64,000 nucleotides of DNA, from NCBI GenBank assembly GCA_963667605.2, contig CAXXUZ010000003.1, forward strand, positions 186,001 to 250,000, written 5' to 3'. Positions 45,063 to 54,028 of this stretch are shown in pieces. Under the pieces are notes generated by a model that did not search any database, was not told where the DNA came from, and saw only the letters and a program-made list of their open reading frames with translations. The position numbers were made by a program, and so were the translations under genes. The DNA is from JADLGL01 sp963667605. GTDB lineage: Bacteria > Pseudomonadota > Alphaproteobacteria > Rhizobiales > Kaistiaceae. Every line of letters starts with the position of its first letter. The first letter of the stretch is position 1.

Positions 45063-45938
45063 ATGAACGTCGACGTTGCTGCAAACAAGCGGTTCCTGGA
45101 TACATCTACTCAACAGTCCTCAGCGGACTGGGATGAGCTGCTTGTAAGCCAAGTCGACCTGTCGATTGCCAGCGAACTCAACATACTGTTGCGGATCGAC
45201 AAATGGAACCGCGCATCGCGGGTGATCGATGCCGGCTGCGGCAACGGTTATTATCTGGCTAAACTACAGCAGTTCTTCCCGGGGAAGGCCTTTGTTGGAA
45301 TTGACATTTCTGCAGAACTGACGGGCAGCGCGGCCGTTCGTCATCCGGGGATCGAGTTCCATACGGCCGATTTCTTTTCAGCCTCGGTAGCGTCGGCCGA
45401 TGTCCTGATTATGCGTTTCCTTGTCCAGCATCTTGGTGATTTCACCGCGATCTTGCGGCAGGCGCAGCGGATGCTCCGTCCTCGCGGCGCGCTCATCATT
45501 ATTGAATCGGATCTGTCGCGAAGCACGATGCGGCCGCTGCCGCCCACCTTTTTCGATATGTTGACCATCTATCATCAGGTCAGCGCCGCCGAAGGTGGGC
45601 TGAAAGTCAGCCTATTGGGCGATATCTAAGGGCTGATCGGCAGCGCTGGCGAGAACTGGCGCCTGTTGGAGGAGGCTGACGCAGCCACCGCTCTTGTGGG
45701 TCCCTTTGCCGACGGCAAGCTGCTTAGGGTGTTCCGCAAATGGGTCGATCTGGCCGAGCGATCCGAAATGTTCGCCTTCGGGTTCGAGGAGGTTCGCAGT
45801 GAACTGGTGGACTGGACAGCGGAACCGGCGAGCTTTGTCAATTTCGTGACTAGGATGTTCGTGCTGGAACGCATTGCCGGGGATGAACCGAGCGCCACCG
45901 GTTTTCGTGGCCGTCTCAGCGGCAGGGTCTTCCGCTGA
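45063..45938 (+). pseudogene. Class I SAM-dependent methyltransferase with in-frame stop
   Basis: SAM motif I VIDAGCGNGYYLAKL, acidic FVGIDIS, and ADVLIMRFLVQHLGDFTAILRQAQRMLRPRGALIIIESD. A TAA at 45627-45629 follows LLGDI, yet the same frame continues GLIGSAGENWRLLEEADAATALVGPFADGKLLRVFRKW to 45938, which reads like the natural C-terminal half. This looks like one nonsense mutation in a ~291-codon gene. The truncated 188-residue product keeps the SAM fold and could retain binding. Its end overlaps the convergent deacetylase gene by 23 bp. Confidence 0.8.
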
Positions 45939-46628
45939 GCAATCGCGACATCGTCACGAACTGGAAGCCGTGCGCCTTCAGCGCCCGGATCACCGGCCGC
46001 ACCGTGGTAATGGTGGTCGAATGAATGTCGTGCAGGAGGATGATCGAACCGGAGCCGGCATAGGAGGAAACGATGCTGGCGATCTGGCCCCGTGAGCGGT
46101 TGCTCCAGTCGAGCGTGTCAACGTCCCAAAAGATCACTGGACGATCCATCACGCTGCGGACCCGCGCGCTGTTGGCGTGGTAAGGTAGCCGAATGATCGC
46201 CGGCTTCCGGCCGGAGGCAGCGGCGATAGCAGCATCGGTGCGTTCGATCTCCCGGCGACAGCATCGGTGGATAGACGAGTTAGGGCGGCGTGGCTCCAGG
46301 AATGGTTGCCGATCTCGTGGCCAGCGCGCCTAATCGTCGTGGCGATGTTTGGCCATTGCTGAACTCTCTGGCCGACAAGAAAGAATGTCGCGACCGCATT
46401 TTCCTCAGCGAGGATCGAAAGCAGTCGCGGCGTGAGGCTCGGATGGGGGCCGTCATCGAAGGTGAGAGCGATACAGCCGGTGGCCGATGGCACTCGCCGG
46501 ATCTCGCCATGATGATATTCGGTCGATGGCGAGACGGTGGGCTGAGCCGGTTCCGTCCCGCCCGTAGTGATGCAGCCGGCGAGCACGACGGCGAAAAGGC
46601 CGGCGATGATAGGGACGAGACGACGCAA
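45916..46628 (-). pseudogene. Polysaccharide deacetylase (NodB family), frameshifted lipoprotein
   Basis: Lipoprotein signal (LFAVVLAGC), then NodB motifs: TFDDGPHP (Asp-Asp), HSWSH (metal His pair). After LSTDAVA (about 46255) one base is lost; in the next frame REIERTDAAIAAASGRKPAIIRLPYHANSARVRS and VIFWDVDTLDW, IILLHDIHSTT complete the domain to 45916. These enzymes remove acetyl groups from peptidoglycan or other glycans. The shift removes the second half of the active site. Confidence 0.85.
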
Positions 46629-47035
46629 AGTCGCTCCCGGTTGCGTTTATGCGGAGCGGCAAATTAGCTGATTCAAGCTAAATTGATGCGAAGAGCTGGT
46701 GGCATGGTAAAAAAGGAAGTTTCTCTGAGGTGCCGCTGAGACGTTAGGCCGCCTGCGCGGCCAGCTATTCCGGATCGCAGTAAATGCGGCCTGTGGCGCG
46801 TTGAACTTATTTGGCGGTCCGCTGCCGGCGATTGAAGCCTGAGAGAGGTAGACGAGAAAATGCGCCAATTCAGGCATCGCCACACACACGTCGTATCAGC
46901 CGGCCGCACGGCTTTGGTCGGCCTCGCTGCCGGGGCTCCACCATTCTTCTTGCCGATTTGCTAGATCGGTGCCTTTCCCTTATCGGGGGTCAAATAGTCG
47001 TTGAAAGAGAGTGTCGATCGTGCGGGAGCGAGACG
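46629..47035. other. Intergenic, nothing recognised
   Basis: About 400 bp between divergent genes. It must hold the promoter of the deacetylase. A short palindrome TAGCTGATTCAAGCTA is present at about 46665. No gene is supported; an open frame upstream of 47036 has no protein features. Confidence 0.35.
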
Positions 47036-47776
47036 GTGCGAGGACGTAACGACAGGCGCAGGCGGGCTTCTCTTTGGGCGATCGCTGGCCTTGTGGCATT
47101 CGGCGCTGCCACAGCTACGGCGCAGCCGTCAATCAAGGTTCGCATCTGGGAACTGCAGCTGGGGACACCCGTAACGGAGTTGCCGCCGCAATATCTGGAT
47201 CCTCATTGCGGCACCAATGGTGGGCCACCTTCAATCGCTCTCGCCGGCTGGGCTGATTTTGGGTCGTGCCCCGCCGAGCCGGCTACGGGTCTCCACGAAG
47301 TCTGGTTTACCGAGGACGACGAGCTTGAGTATGTGGCCCGTGCCTATCGCACCCAGGGCTTCGATCCGGGGCCCTCGTCCGCCAATGTGCTGTTGAACCA
47401 CAAAGTGATCTATTCATTGCTTGTGGATGACGACGGGCTTGTCCGGGGTTACCGGGTGTTCACCGATTCCAGGGAGACCGAATCTTACCGTTTTGACGCG
47501 GATTTCGTCGGCGAGGCCCTTCGCGGACTGTACGGGTACACCAGCTTCGAGTGCACCGACTTAGCCCGAGAGGAGGGCGAGAGGGCGGTGGAGGGCCATT
47601 ATGTGAACCGGATCTGTATCGCCATTATCGATGGCCGGCACATCACCATCGAACGCCGTCTTCTCCGTAAGCCCGGCCAGACCGTGTTCAACCCAGTCAC
47701 ACGCCAGGCCACCGTTGGCTATTTTGAGAGTTCCACCCAGCTGGAGGTCGTCGCCGCCGACCTCGTGCCAGATTAA
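47036..47776 (+). CDS. Exported protein of unknown function
   Basis: About 246 residues from a GTG at 47036: positively charged start RGRNDRRRR, hydrophobic core ASLWAIAGLVAFGAATATAQ with an A-x-A cleavage site. The mature part (IKVRIWELQLGTPVTELPPQYLDPHCGTNGGPPS...) has two to four Cys and no motif I recognise. First of a run of exported proteins. The frame is open further upstream, so the start is tentative. Confidence 0.6.
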   Translation: MRGRNDRRRRASLWAIAGLVAFGAATATAQPSIKVRIWELQLGTPVTELPPQYLDPHCGTNGGPPSIALAGWADFGSCPAEPATGLHEVWFTEDDELEYVARAYRTQGFDPGPSSANVLLNHKVIYSLLVDDDGLVRGYRVFTDSRETESYRFDADFVGEALRGLYGYTSFECTDLAREEGERAVEGHYVNRICIAIIDGRHITIERRLLRKPGQTVFNPVTRQATVGYFESSTQLEVVAADLVPD

Positions 47777-47957
47777 CCCGTGGTGCCGGCTTGAGCTACA
47801 TCTAGTTATTGTCGGGAGCAAGTAAGGGGGAAACAACAGAGATGTCGATAAAGCTAGGTCGCATCGCGAAGCTGTTCATCCTAGTATCATTTTGCGGAGC
47901 GCTGTGAAGCGATCTATGCGACCATTCGGGAGGCGTCGCAGTGAACGGATGCCGAGC

Positions 47958-48734
47958 ATGAAGAAATGGTCGCGCCATCCGTCGAGGTTGGTTGGGATAG
48001 GCCTTGCCGTTCTGCTCTTCAGCAGTGCCGCTGCGGCGCAGGATAGAGAGGCCTTTTTGGCCGGCGAGACTAATGATTGTCCGGGCTGCGATTTGGTTGA
48101 AGCGCAGCTGCAGCGTCGCGATCTCACCGGTGCCAATCTCGCCGGCGCCAATCTGGAGGGGGCGACCTTCCATCGCGCAATCCTGCGCGGCGCAAATTTG
48201 TCCGGCGCCAATTTGATTGCGGCTAACCTCAACAAGACGATCCTGGTCCAGGCCGATTTCAGCAACGCGATAATGGACCGGGTGCTGAAGTTCGAGGCTA
48301 ACGCCAGCGGGATCAATTTGAGCGGCGCGCTGATGCGTGGCGCTTTCATGGGTAGCATCCGTTTGATCCGCGCAACGCTCGACGGCGCCGACCTCACCGC
48401 CACGGATTTGGAGAACGCGGCTTTCACCGATGCCAGCTTGGTCGGAGCCAATCTGTTGATCGCTGACCTCTATCAGGCGGTGATGATAAGGGCCGATTTG
48501 AGAGACGTGGTTGGCGATGGCGGCTATTTCAGCGAGGCGATCATGCGCGGTGCCGATCTCACCGGTGCCAGCTTTGTCGGCGCCTATTTATTTCAGGCTG
48601 ATCTCGGGCAGGCCAACCTCACGGATGTCGATTTCACCGCAGCTGTGCTGACATCGGCGAACCTCGGAGACACGATCCAGGACGGCACGATCTTCACCAA
48701 CGCTCTCATGCCGGACAATCAACGAGCCCCATAA
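47958..48734 (+). CDS. Exported pentapeptide-repeat protein
   Basis: About 258 residues from MKKWSRHPSR. Signal peptide (LVGIGLAVLLFSSAAAAQ), short CPGC pair, then some 30 A(D/N)LxX repeats (LTGANLAGANLEGATFHRAILRGANLSGANL...) that fold into a right-handed quadrilateral beta-helix. Exported versions are of unknown function. An in-frame ATG 22 codons upstream gives a longer, less signal-like N-terminus. Intact. Confidence 0.85.
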   Translation: MKKWSRHPSRLVGIGLAVLLFSSAAAAQDREAFLAGETNDCPGCDLVEAQLQRRDLTGANLAGANLEGATFHRAILRGANLSGANLIAANLNKTILVQADFSNAIMDRVLKFEANASGINLSGALMRGAFMGSIRLIRATLDGADLTATDLENAAFTDASLVGANLLIADLYQAVMIRADLRDVVGDGGYFSEAIMRGADLTGASFVGAYLFQADLGQANLTDVDFTAAVLTSANLGDTIQDGTIFTNALMPDNQRAP

Positions 48735-48830
48735 GCCGGTCTGGGTCTTCCAGCGGCGCCGACAGAGCGGCGGCTACTCTCCGCAACAATCGGTGGCTCC
48801 TCCTTCCGCGACGGCGCGTGGCCTGCCCAC

Positions 48831-49736
48831 CTACAACATTCCGCGATTTGCGGGCGAGCCGAGAAATTCGATCAAACGGTCGATCAGGCCTGGCTGAGTT
48901 TCAGCGTCGCCGCGCTCGACCTCGAGATTTATATAGAGCCCTAGCCGATTGAGCGTCAGATAATCGGCCAGCGTGCAGCCATTGTTTGCTTCGGTGACGT
49001 GGCGATAGATGACGTGGATCCCATGATCGTTGAACCAGGCGATGGCCGCCTGGCCTTCGCCATTTTCGTTCGGCGGCAGCGCGCTCACCAGCATGGCAAT
49101 CGTGTCCTCGTCGGCGAACCGGCCTTCCCCAACTTCGCTCGGGAACGGAATCATCTTGTCATCCTTCCGGTAGACCGAGATGGTTCCAAGGCCGCCGCCG
49201 TCGAGATACCCGTCCCAATTTGAATGGAGGCCGATCACCGGATAGTCGCGGTTCCATTCGCCGAGAAACGCGGCGACATAGTCCGGTGCCGGCGCTTGTG
49301 TGCCCGGGCAGATATCGGCCACCGACTGTGTCGTAGCGAAGATGTGATTGGGATCGAGCCCGTCGACTCGCCGCTGCTCGCCATTCTCGATCGCCACCAT
49401 TCCGCCGCCATAGCGTCGGACGGCGTAGATGCCGGCGGCGAAGGCGACGTTTTCCTCGTCATGCGGCACCGCCCATAAGGGGCCGGACAATGTTCGATTA
49501 CGGATTACAATCAGTCGCCAGACGCTGCCATTCTCCTCGATCCGCCGCTTGGTGAGGCAGAGCGCGGGGTCGGAGAGTTCGGCCAGCAATGGGCCGAAAT
49601 CGGCGTCGTCGAATTCGGTTGCGGCCAGGCACTCGTCGGCCGGCACCTGGGCTTTAGCCATTTCAACCCAAGCAAGGGCCGAGGCGAGAGCGAGCAAAGC
49701 GGTGAGTGCGGCCGTGCGTTTTCGTTCGGCGATCAT
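48831..49736 (-). CDS. Exported protein of unknown function
   Basis: 301 residues. Signal peptide KRTAALTALLALASALAWVEMAKAQ; mature part contains IRNRTLSGPLWAVPHDEENVAFAAGIYAVRRYGG ... VIGLHSNWDGYLDGGGLGTISVYRKDDKMIPFP. The His-Asp-Glu-Glu and LHSN patterns recall N-acetylmuramoyl-amidase-like or succinylglutamate-desuccinylase-like folds, but this is a weak resemblance and no function is claimed. Intact. Confidence 0.6.
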   Translation of the reverse strand: MIAERKRTAALTALLALASALAWVEMAKAQVPADECLAATEFDDADFGPLLAELSDPALCLTKRRIEENGSVWRLIVIRNRTLSGPLWAVPHDEENVAFAAGIYAVRRYGGGMVAIENGEQRRVDGLDPNHIFATTQSVADICPGTQAPAPDYVAAFLGEWNRDYPVIGLHSNWDGYLDGGGLGTISVYRKDDKMIPFPSEVGEGRFADEDTIAMLVSALPPNENGEGQAAIAWFNDHGIHVIYRHVTEANNGCTLADYLTLNRLGLYINLEVERGDAETQPGLIDRLIEFLGSPANRGML

Positions 49737-50109
49737 TCCCCAATCTATCCCAAGGGCCGGGGAGGGTCACTCGGGGATCTTCGCGTGCGACGACACGGAA
49801 GCGAGCACTCCGATTGGCTCGGAGGGAGTTGGCGACGACGCGGGGACTGCCGGAGTGCTAGCCGCCAGACCCGCTTCGATGTCGCAAAAAGGGCCAGCTA
49901 CGAAACGACGGCATGAATCGGCGTACACTATGTCGCGAACGGGTATCATTGATTGGAATTTCGATATCAATCGGGAATTTCGCGAAGGTGGGGGAAGACA
50001 ACCTTCCCTCAACCACCAACGCATCGAACCTGGCCAATTTGACGCCGGTCGGATAGGTCACAGTGAGAAGGAGCCGCTGCTCTGTTCCCAATTTCGCTTC
50101 GGACCCTCC
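49737..50109. other. Unassigned gap, possible gene remnant
   Basis: The minus strand reads LTVTYPTGVKLARFDALVVEGRLSSPTFAKFPIDIEIPINDT in one frame and VRDIVYADSCRRFVAGPFCDIEAG in another, which look protein-like and could be pieces of one decayed gene. No start, family or intact frame can be given. Confidence 0.25.
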
Positions 50110-51393
50110 TTACTGCACAGCACCGCCGATGGCGCGCCCGTTGAGCGGCTGCACCGGACGTGCATTTAGGCCCACTATTGAAACGAATTCGCCCAACTGG
50201 CCCTTGGAGATCGTCTGATGCTCTTGGGTCACAAACCAAGCCACATCTTCGGAACAGGGTGGTGTAGTCAGCGACCCACCATAGCTGAATAGCCCGCCAC
50301 CAGTGTCGAACGCGGCAGCTACGTTGATGGTGGTGCTCCGGCGGAACTCAATTCCCTCATCGGGTAGAAAGCGCCAAAACTCGGCCAGGAACGGATTGTC
50401 GTCCTCTCCGACGTCGAACAGCACTCCTACAAAGGCGAGTGCTCCATCATCGGCAACGTGAACAACATGCATCACAAATGCTGCTGCAACTCCCTCGATC
50501 GTGTGCTCGCTCGGCGAATGGAAATGAAACTGCGCCACCCCGTACTCCTTACCGTCAATCGACAGGACGCTGCCTTGGTCGTAGTTAACTTGAATAGTGT
50601 GTCCGTTGTTCACGATGTGCAGCTGGCTTTCGCCGTAGCTAAATTGGAGAGAAGCGGTCGTTAGTGCTGCGCCAGATGGAATATTAATCGGAGACTGGTT
50701 GCGACCGGCCTCGCACAACGCAAATTCCTCATCCAGATCACCCCAGTGTGGAGGGCCTTCCTCGCCTTGATAGCCCCACCGGGCGACCTCACGCTCAGCG
50801 TCTTGAGCGATGGGAGGACCCTGAACGAAAAAAGCAGCATCCACCCCGCAGGCGGCCAAGTCCTCGACGATGTTGCCGGCAAGGTCCTGCCGTTCGATCA
50901 GCATTGTCGTGATCGCGTCGGGGAATTCGCCCAAACCGAAGGTGGTGATGCCGCGTTTGGCTTCGATCACCAGCCGATCGATCGCGCCGAGAAGGCAGGT
51001 CCCGATTGTGATTTGTTCTTCCTCCGTCGCCTGGTCCCACTCGGCTAGGACCCAAACCCACATGATCTCGCCCGCGGTCATCGTGCCGGCGCAGGAATCG
51101 AGTGCTGGAAAAAGGGTTTCCGGAATTTCCGGCTTGGCGGCGGCTAACGCATTTATCCCGGCGATAAAATCGGGCGCGGCGAGCATGACTTTGTGATCCG
51201 TCTCTTCAAGGCCATTGACCGTTGCCAGGAAGCATTCATGGGTGGCCTCGACGATAAAGGTAGGGAGACCGATGGTGGTGGTCTCGACGAAATTGCCGAC
51301 CATCGTCTCGATCGTGGCTACCGGCTGGGCTAAAACCGGGCCTGCGGCGAAGCCTCCCAGTGCGATGACCACGCCAATCAGTCTCCTGCGCAT
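50110..51393 (-). CDS. Alpha-type carbonic anhydrase with N-terminal extension
   Basis: 427 residues from MRRRLIGVV. Signal peptide, then ~190 residues of unknown type with several Cys, then an alpha-carbonic anhydrase domain: WGYQGEEGPPHWGDL, NQSPINIPS, zinc ligands in FHFHSPSEHTI (two His) and VMHVVHV (third His), and SLTTPPCSEDVAWFV. The enzyme hydrates CO2 in the periplasm. The N-terminal region is not found in ordinary alpha-CAs (~250 residues), so this is a fusion. Intact. Confidence 0.88.
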   Translation of the reverse strand: MRRRLIGVVIALGGFAAGPVLAQPVATIETMVGNFVETTTIGLPTFIVEATHECFLATVNGLEETDHKVMLAAPDFIAGINALAAAKPEIPETLFPALDSCAGTMTAGEIMWVWVLAEWDQATEEEQITIGTCLLGAIDRLVIEAKRGITTFGLGEFPDAITTMLIERQDLAGNIVEDLAACGVDAAFFVQGPPIAQDAEREVARWGYQGEEGPPHWGDLDEEFALCEAGRNQSPINIPSGAALTTASLQFSYGESQLHIVNNGHTIQVNYDQGSVLSIDGKEYGVAQFHFHSPSEHTIEGVAAAFVMHVVHVADDGALAFVGVLFDVGEDDNPFLAEFWRFLPDEGIEFRRSTTINVAAAFDTGGGLFSYGGSLTTPPCSEDVAWFVTQEHQTISKGQLGEFVSIVGLNARPVQPLNGRAIGGAVQ

Positions 51394-51735
51394 TTGCTTT
51401 CCTCTAACCTCTTGCTGTGTGTAGCCCCGCCCTGAATGAAGAGCCGCCACAGGTTAGCCGCCAGTGACGCTAATGTCCCGGCCCACGCCTGTTTGCCTGC
51501 CCCGGTCAATTCAATGAGCTCATTTTCGGCACTGTCTCAGTTTGAATAGCAGCTAACCGTGCCGCGCCGATTGGCCTGGCAAAAGCGCGTCAAGCATCTG
51601 CATCATTGCTGCCGGATCATATTTAGCTGGTGGATACGCGTTCGCACTTGATCCGGGGACGGGGGCGGGCCGCTTGATGGCACACCCAGTCGCTTGGATG
51701 AGACTCATTTTCTTATTCGAGCGCTGCAATCGATC
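51394..51735. other. Intergenic, nothing recognised
   Basis: About 340 bp upstream of the carbonic anhydrase, presumably holding its promoter. No gene or RNA seen. Confidence 0.35.
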
Positions 51736-51816
51736 CTAGTGGGCGACTATCTTGATGAGGGGCGCGGACCATTGGTCGAGAGCGTTGCGCTTTTCGGGAA
51801 GGTACTCGTTCCGATC
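51736..51816 (-). pseudogene. Integrase C-terminal remnant
   Basis: The minus strand reads GDRNEYLPEKRNALDQWSAPLIKIVAH and a stop. This matches the tail of the 2550-3234 integrase (DRNAYLPEKRKALDAWAALLIEIVE), including the Tyr. Only about 26 codons are left. It lies ~110 bp from the 3' end of tRNA-Ser, as expected of an integrase at its att site. Confidence 0.7.
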
Positions 51817-51923
51817 ACCAAGGCGGCTACGGCCCTGCGTAATCAAAATGTGGGGTGTTATGAGGGTGTGTCGACTAGCCGATAGAAATAGCGGAATAAT
51901 ATCAGATAGGTAAATGTAATTAT

Positions 51924-52013
51924 TGGCGGAGAGGGTGGGATTCGAACCCACGGAACGCTTACACGCTCAACGGTTTTCGAGACCGCCCCGTTCGACCACT
52001 CCGGCACCTCTCC
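51924..52013 (-). tRNA. tRNA-Ser (anticodon CGA)
   Basis: 90 nt with encoded CCA. Acceptor GGAGAGG pairs with CCTCTCC; anticodon loop TCTCGAAAA gives CGA (reads UCG); a long variable arm and T-arm GTGGGTTCGAATCCCAC follow, as in class II tRNAs. An integrase remnant sits beside its 3' end. Confidence 0.95.
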
Positions 52014-52313
52014 CGCGAGTCCGATATGTGGATCGAAGGCGCGCAGACACTACACAGCGCCGGTAAGCAGTGACAAGCGCCCCGCTCCTTTCCTGCAGCA
52101 GCGGCCGCCCGGTCACTCCAAATGGTCGTTAGCAAGGGCAGCTGCGCCGCCGCCCGACCGAGGGGTGTTCCGGGGAGGCACCGCATCATCGATCGGATAC
52201 CCGCAATGGCGATTTCGGTCGGTCGCCCAAACCGGTTCGGCCGATTCCGGGTTGTGCGATTCGGTCGGCCGCATTGCCTCGTGCTCGCGAGGGGCCTGAA
52301 CAAGACCACGCCG
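52014..52313. other. Intergenic, nothing recognised
   Basis: 300 bp between tRNA-Ser and yciB. It probably contains the tRNA promoter on the minus strand. A patch of repeated CGGTCGG/CCGATTC (52215-52270) is the only structure noticed. Confidence 0.35.
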
Positions 52314-52970
52314 CTATTCTACCGGTGTCGTTGGCTCCTCGGCCGGCTTGATTGTCTCACGCATGATCAAGGGCAACTGGGTGGCCGTAAACAGGAGGGT
52401 GATCGGCAGTACGCCGAAGACCTTGAAGGTGATCCAGTCGTCGGTCGACAAGGTGCGCCAGGCGATCTCGTTCAAGACCGCCAGGACGAAGAAGAAGATC
52501 CCCCAGCGAAAGGTCAGCTTGCGCCAACCCTCACTTGTGAGATTGAACACTGAATCAAACACATAGCCGATCAACGAACGGCCAAACAAAAGACCGATCA
52601 GGAGCACCGATCCGAACAGCGAATTGACGATGGTCGGCTTGAGCTTGATGAAGGTTTCGTCCTGCAGCCAGAGCGTCAGGCCGCCGAAAATCAGAATCAC
52701 CACGCCGCTGATCATCGGCATGATCGGCAGCCGCCGCGTCACCGCCAGCGACACAGCGAAAGATAGCAAGGTGGCGGCGATGAACATCGCGGTGGCGATG
52801 AAGATCGGCTCGCCCACTGCGCCGAGGAAGGGGATCTTCTCGCCGAGCCATTCGCCGCGGGCATTGGCGAAGAAGAAGACGCCCAGCGGTCCCAGCTCCA
52901 GCGCCAACTTCAGTACCGGATTTGGGTGTTTCCGTGCCGGTGTGTTCGGTGGGACTTCAAGGTGAACCAT
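52314..52970 (-). CDS. yciB: Septation protein A family (YciB/IspZ)
   Basis: About 218 residues, five membrane helices: KLALELGPLGVFFFANARG, IFIATAMFIAATLLSFAVSL, MPMISGVVILIFGGLTLWLQDETFIKLKPTIVNSLFG, WGIFFFVLAVLNEIAWRTLSTDDWITFKVFGVLPITLLF. These are the family signature (P-T-I-V-N, N-E-x-x-W). It takes part in cell-envelope integrity and septation. It lies just downstream of ftsY in the usual order. The start at 52970 (MVHLEVPP) is preferred; an earlier ATG at 52979 is possible. Confidence 0.92.
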   Translation of the reverse strand: MVHLEVPPNTPARKHPNPVLKLALELGPLGVFFFANARGEWLGEKIPFLGAVGEPIFIATAMFIAATLLSFAVSLAVTRRLPIMPMISGVVILIFGGLTLWLQDETFIKLKPTIVNSLFGSVLLIGLLFGRSLIGYVFDSVFNLTSEGWRKLTFRWGIFFFVLAVLNEIAWRTLSTDDWITFKVFGVLPITLLFTATQLPLIMRETIKPAEEPTTPVE

Positions 52971-52991
52971 GGTACCGCTCATTCTCCACAA

Positions 52992-54026
52992 TCAGTCGAG
53001 GCCGGCAATGGCCCGGGCGAAATCATCGGCGGCGAAGGGCTCCAAATCCTCGATTCCCTCGCCGACCCCGATGAAATGCACCGGCAGGGCGAATCGCGCC
53101 GCCAGGGCCACCAAAATGCCGCCGCGGGCGGTGCCGTCGAGCTTGGTCATCACCAGCCCGGTAACGCCAGCGGTCTTGGCAAAGATCTCGACTTGCGACA
53201 GCGCGTTTTGTCCGGTGGTGGCATCGAGCGTCAGTAGCACATTGTGCGGCGCCTCCCGATCCTGCTTCTTTATGACCCGGATAATCTTCTCCAGTTCGGC
53301 CATCAATTCAGCCTTGTTTTGCAGCCGGCCGGCGGTGTCGATCAGCAACACATCGATGCCCGCCTTCTTGGCTTCGGCGAGCGCGTGGTAGGCTAGCCCG
53401 GCGGCGTCGGCGCCGAGATCCCTGGCGATCACCGGCGCGTTGACCCGCTCGCCCCAGATTTGCAATTGATCGATCGCGGCAGCGCGGAAAGTATCGCCGG
53501 CCGCAAGCATGACCTTCTTGCCTTCTGCGGCGAACTTTGCCGCAAGCTTGCCAATCGTCGTGGTCTTGCCGGTGCCGTTGACGCCGACGACGAGAATGAC
53601 ATGGGGGCGATTGGAGGCGGCCACCTCCAGCGGCATTGCGACAGGCGCCAGCGCTTTCTCCAGCTCGGCGGCCAGGATCTCCTTGACCTCGTCGTCGCCG
53701 AGTTCGCGGCCGTAGCGTTCCCTGCGCAGCGTATCGGTTATTGCGGCGGCGGTATCGACACCGAGATCGGCACGGATCAGCGCTTCCTCAAACTCTTCGA
53801 GCGTTTCGTCATCGAGCTTGCGTTGGGTGAAGATCGACGAAATCGAGCCGGTGAGGGCGCTTGACGAGCGGGTAAGCCCGGTGCGCAGTCGCTTCAGCCA
53901 TCCGCCTTCGCCGAGCTCGGCTCCTGCTTCTGCCGGAGTCCGATCGTCTTGTTCAACGCCAGTTTTGTCGAGGTCTCGATCATCGGGAGCCCGTCGGAAG
54001 AAACTGCGGCGTTTATGGGCCGCCAT
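52992..54026 (-). CDS. ftsY: Signal recognition particle receptor FtsY
   Basis: 344 residues. Short acidic/basic A domain, N domain helices, then the SRP GTPase domain: GVNGTGKTTTIGKLA (G1), DTFRAAAIDQLQIW, DTAGRLQNKAELM (G3) and TKLDGTARGG (G4), ending FAADDFARAIAGL. FtsY docks ribosome-SRP complexes at the membrane. The G-domain is complete. It starts 2 bp after the mtaB stop, so the genes are co-transcribed. Confidence 0.97.
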   Translation of the reverse strand: MAAHKRRSFFRRAPDDRDLDKTGVEQDDRTPAEAGAELGEGGWLKRLRTGLTRSSSALTGSISSIFTQRKLDDETLEEFEEALIRADLGVDTAAAITDTLRRERYGRELGDDEVKEILAAELEKALAPVAMPLEVAASNRPHVILVVGVNGTGKTTTIGKLAAKFAAEGKKVMLAAGDTFRAAAIDQLQIWGERVNAPVIARDLGADAAGLAYHALAEAKKAGIDVLLIDTAGRLQNKAELMAELEKIIRVIKKQDREAPHNVLLTLDATTGQNALSQVEIFAKTAGVTGLVMTKLDGTARGGILVALAARFALPVHFIGVGEGIEDLEPFAADDFARAIAGLD

Positions 54027-54028
54027 GA

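Noticed and set aside
91..45629. TAA reassigned to glutamine, because several genes have in-frame TAA where Gln fits
   Set aside because: Many intact genes end at TAA in sensible places (cyclase at 40813, LysR at 40810, 47776, 48734, carbonic anhydrase at 50110), and other broken genes have TAG stops or frameshifts. Nonsense mutation is simpler.
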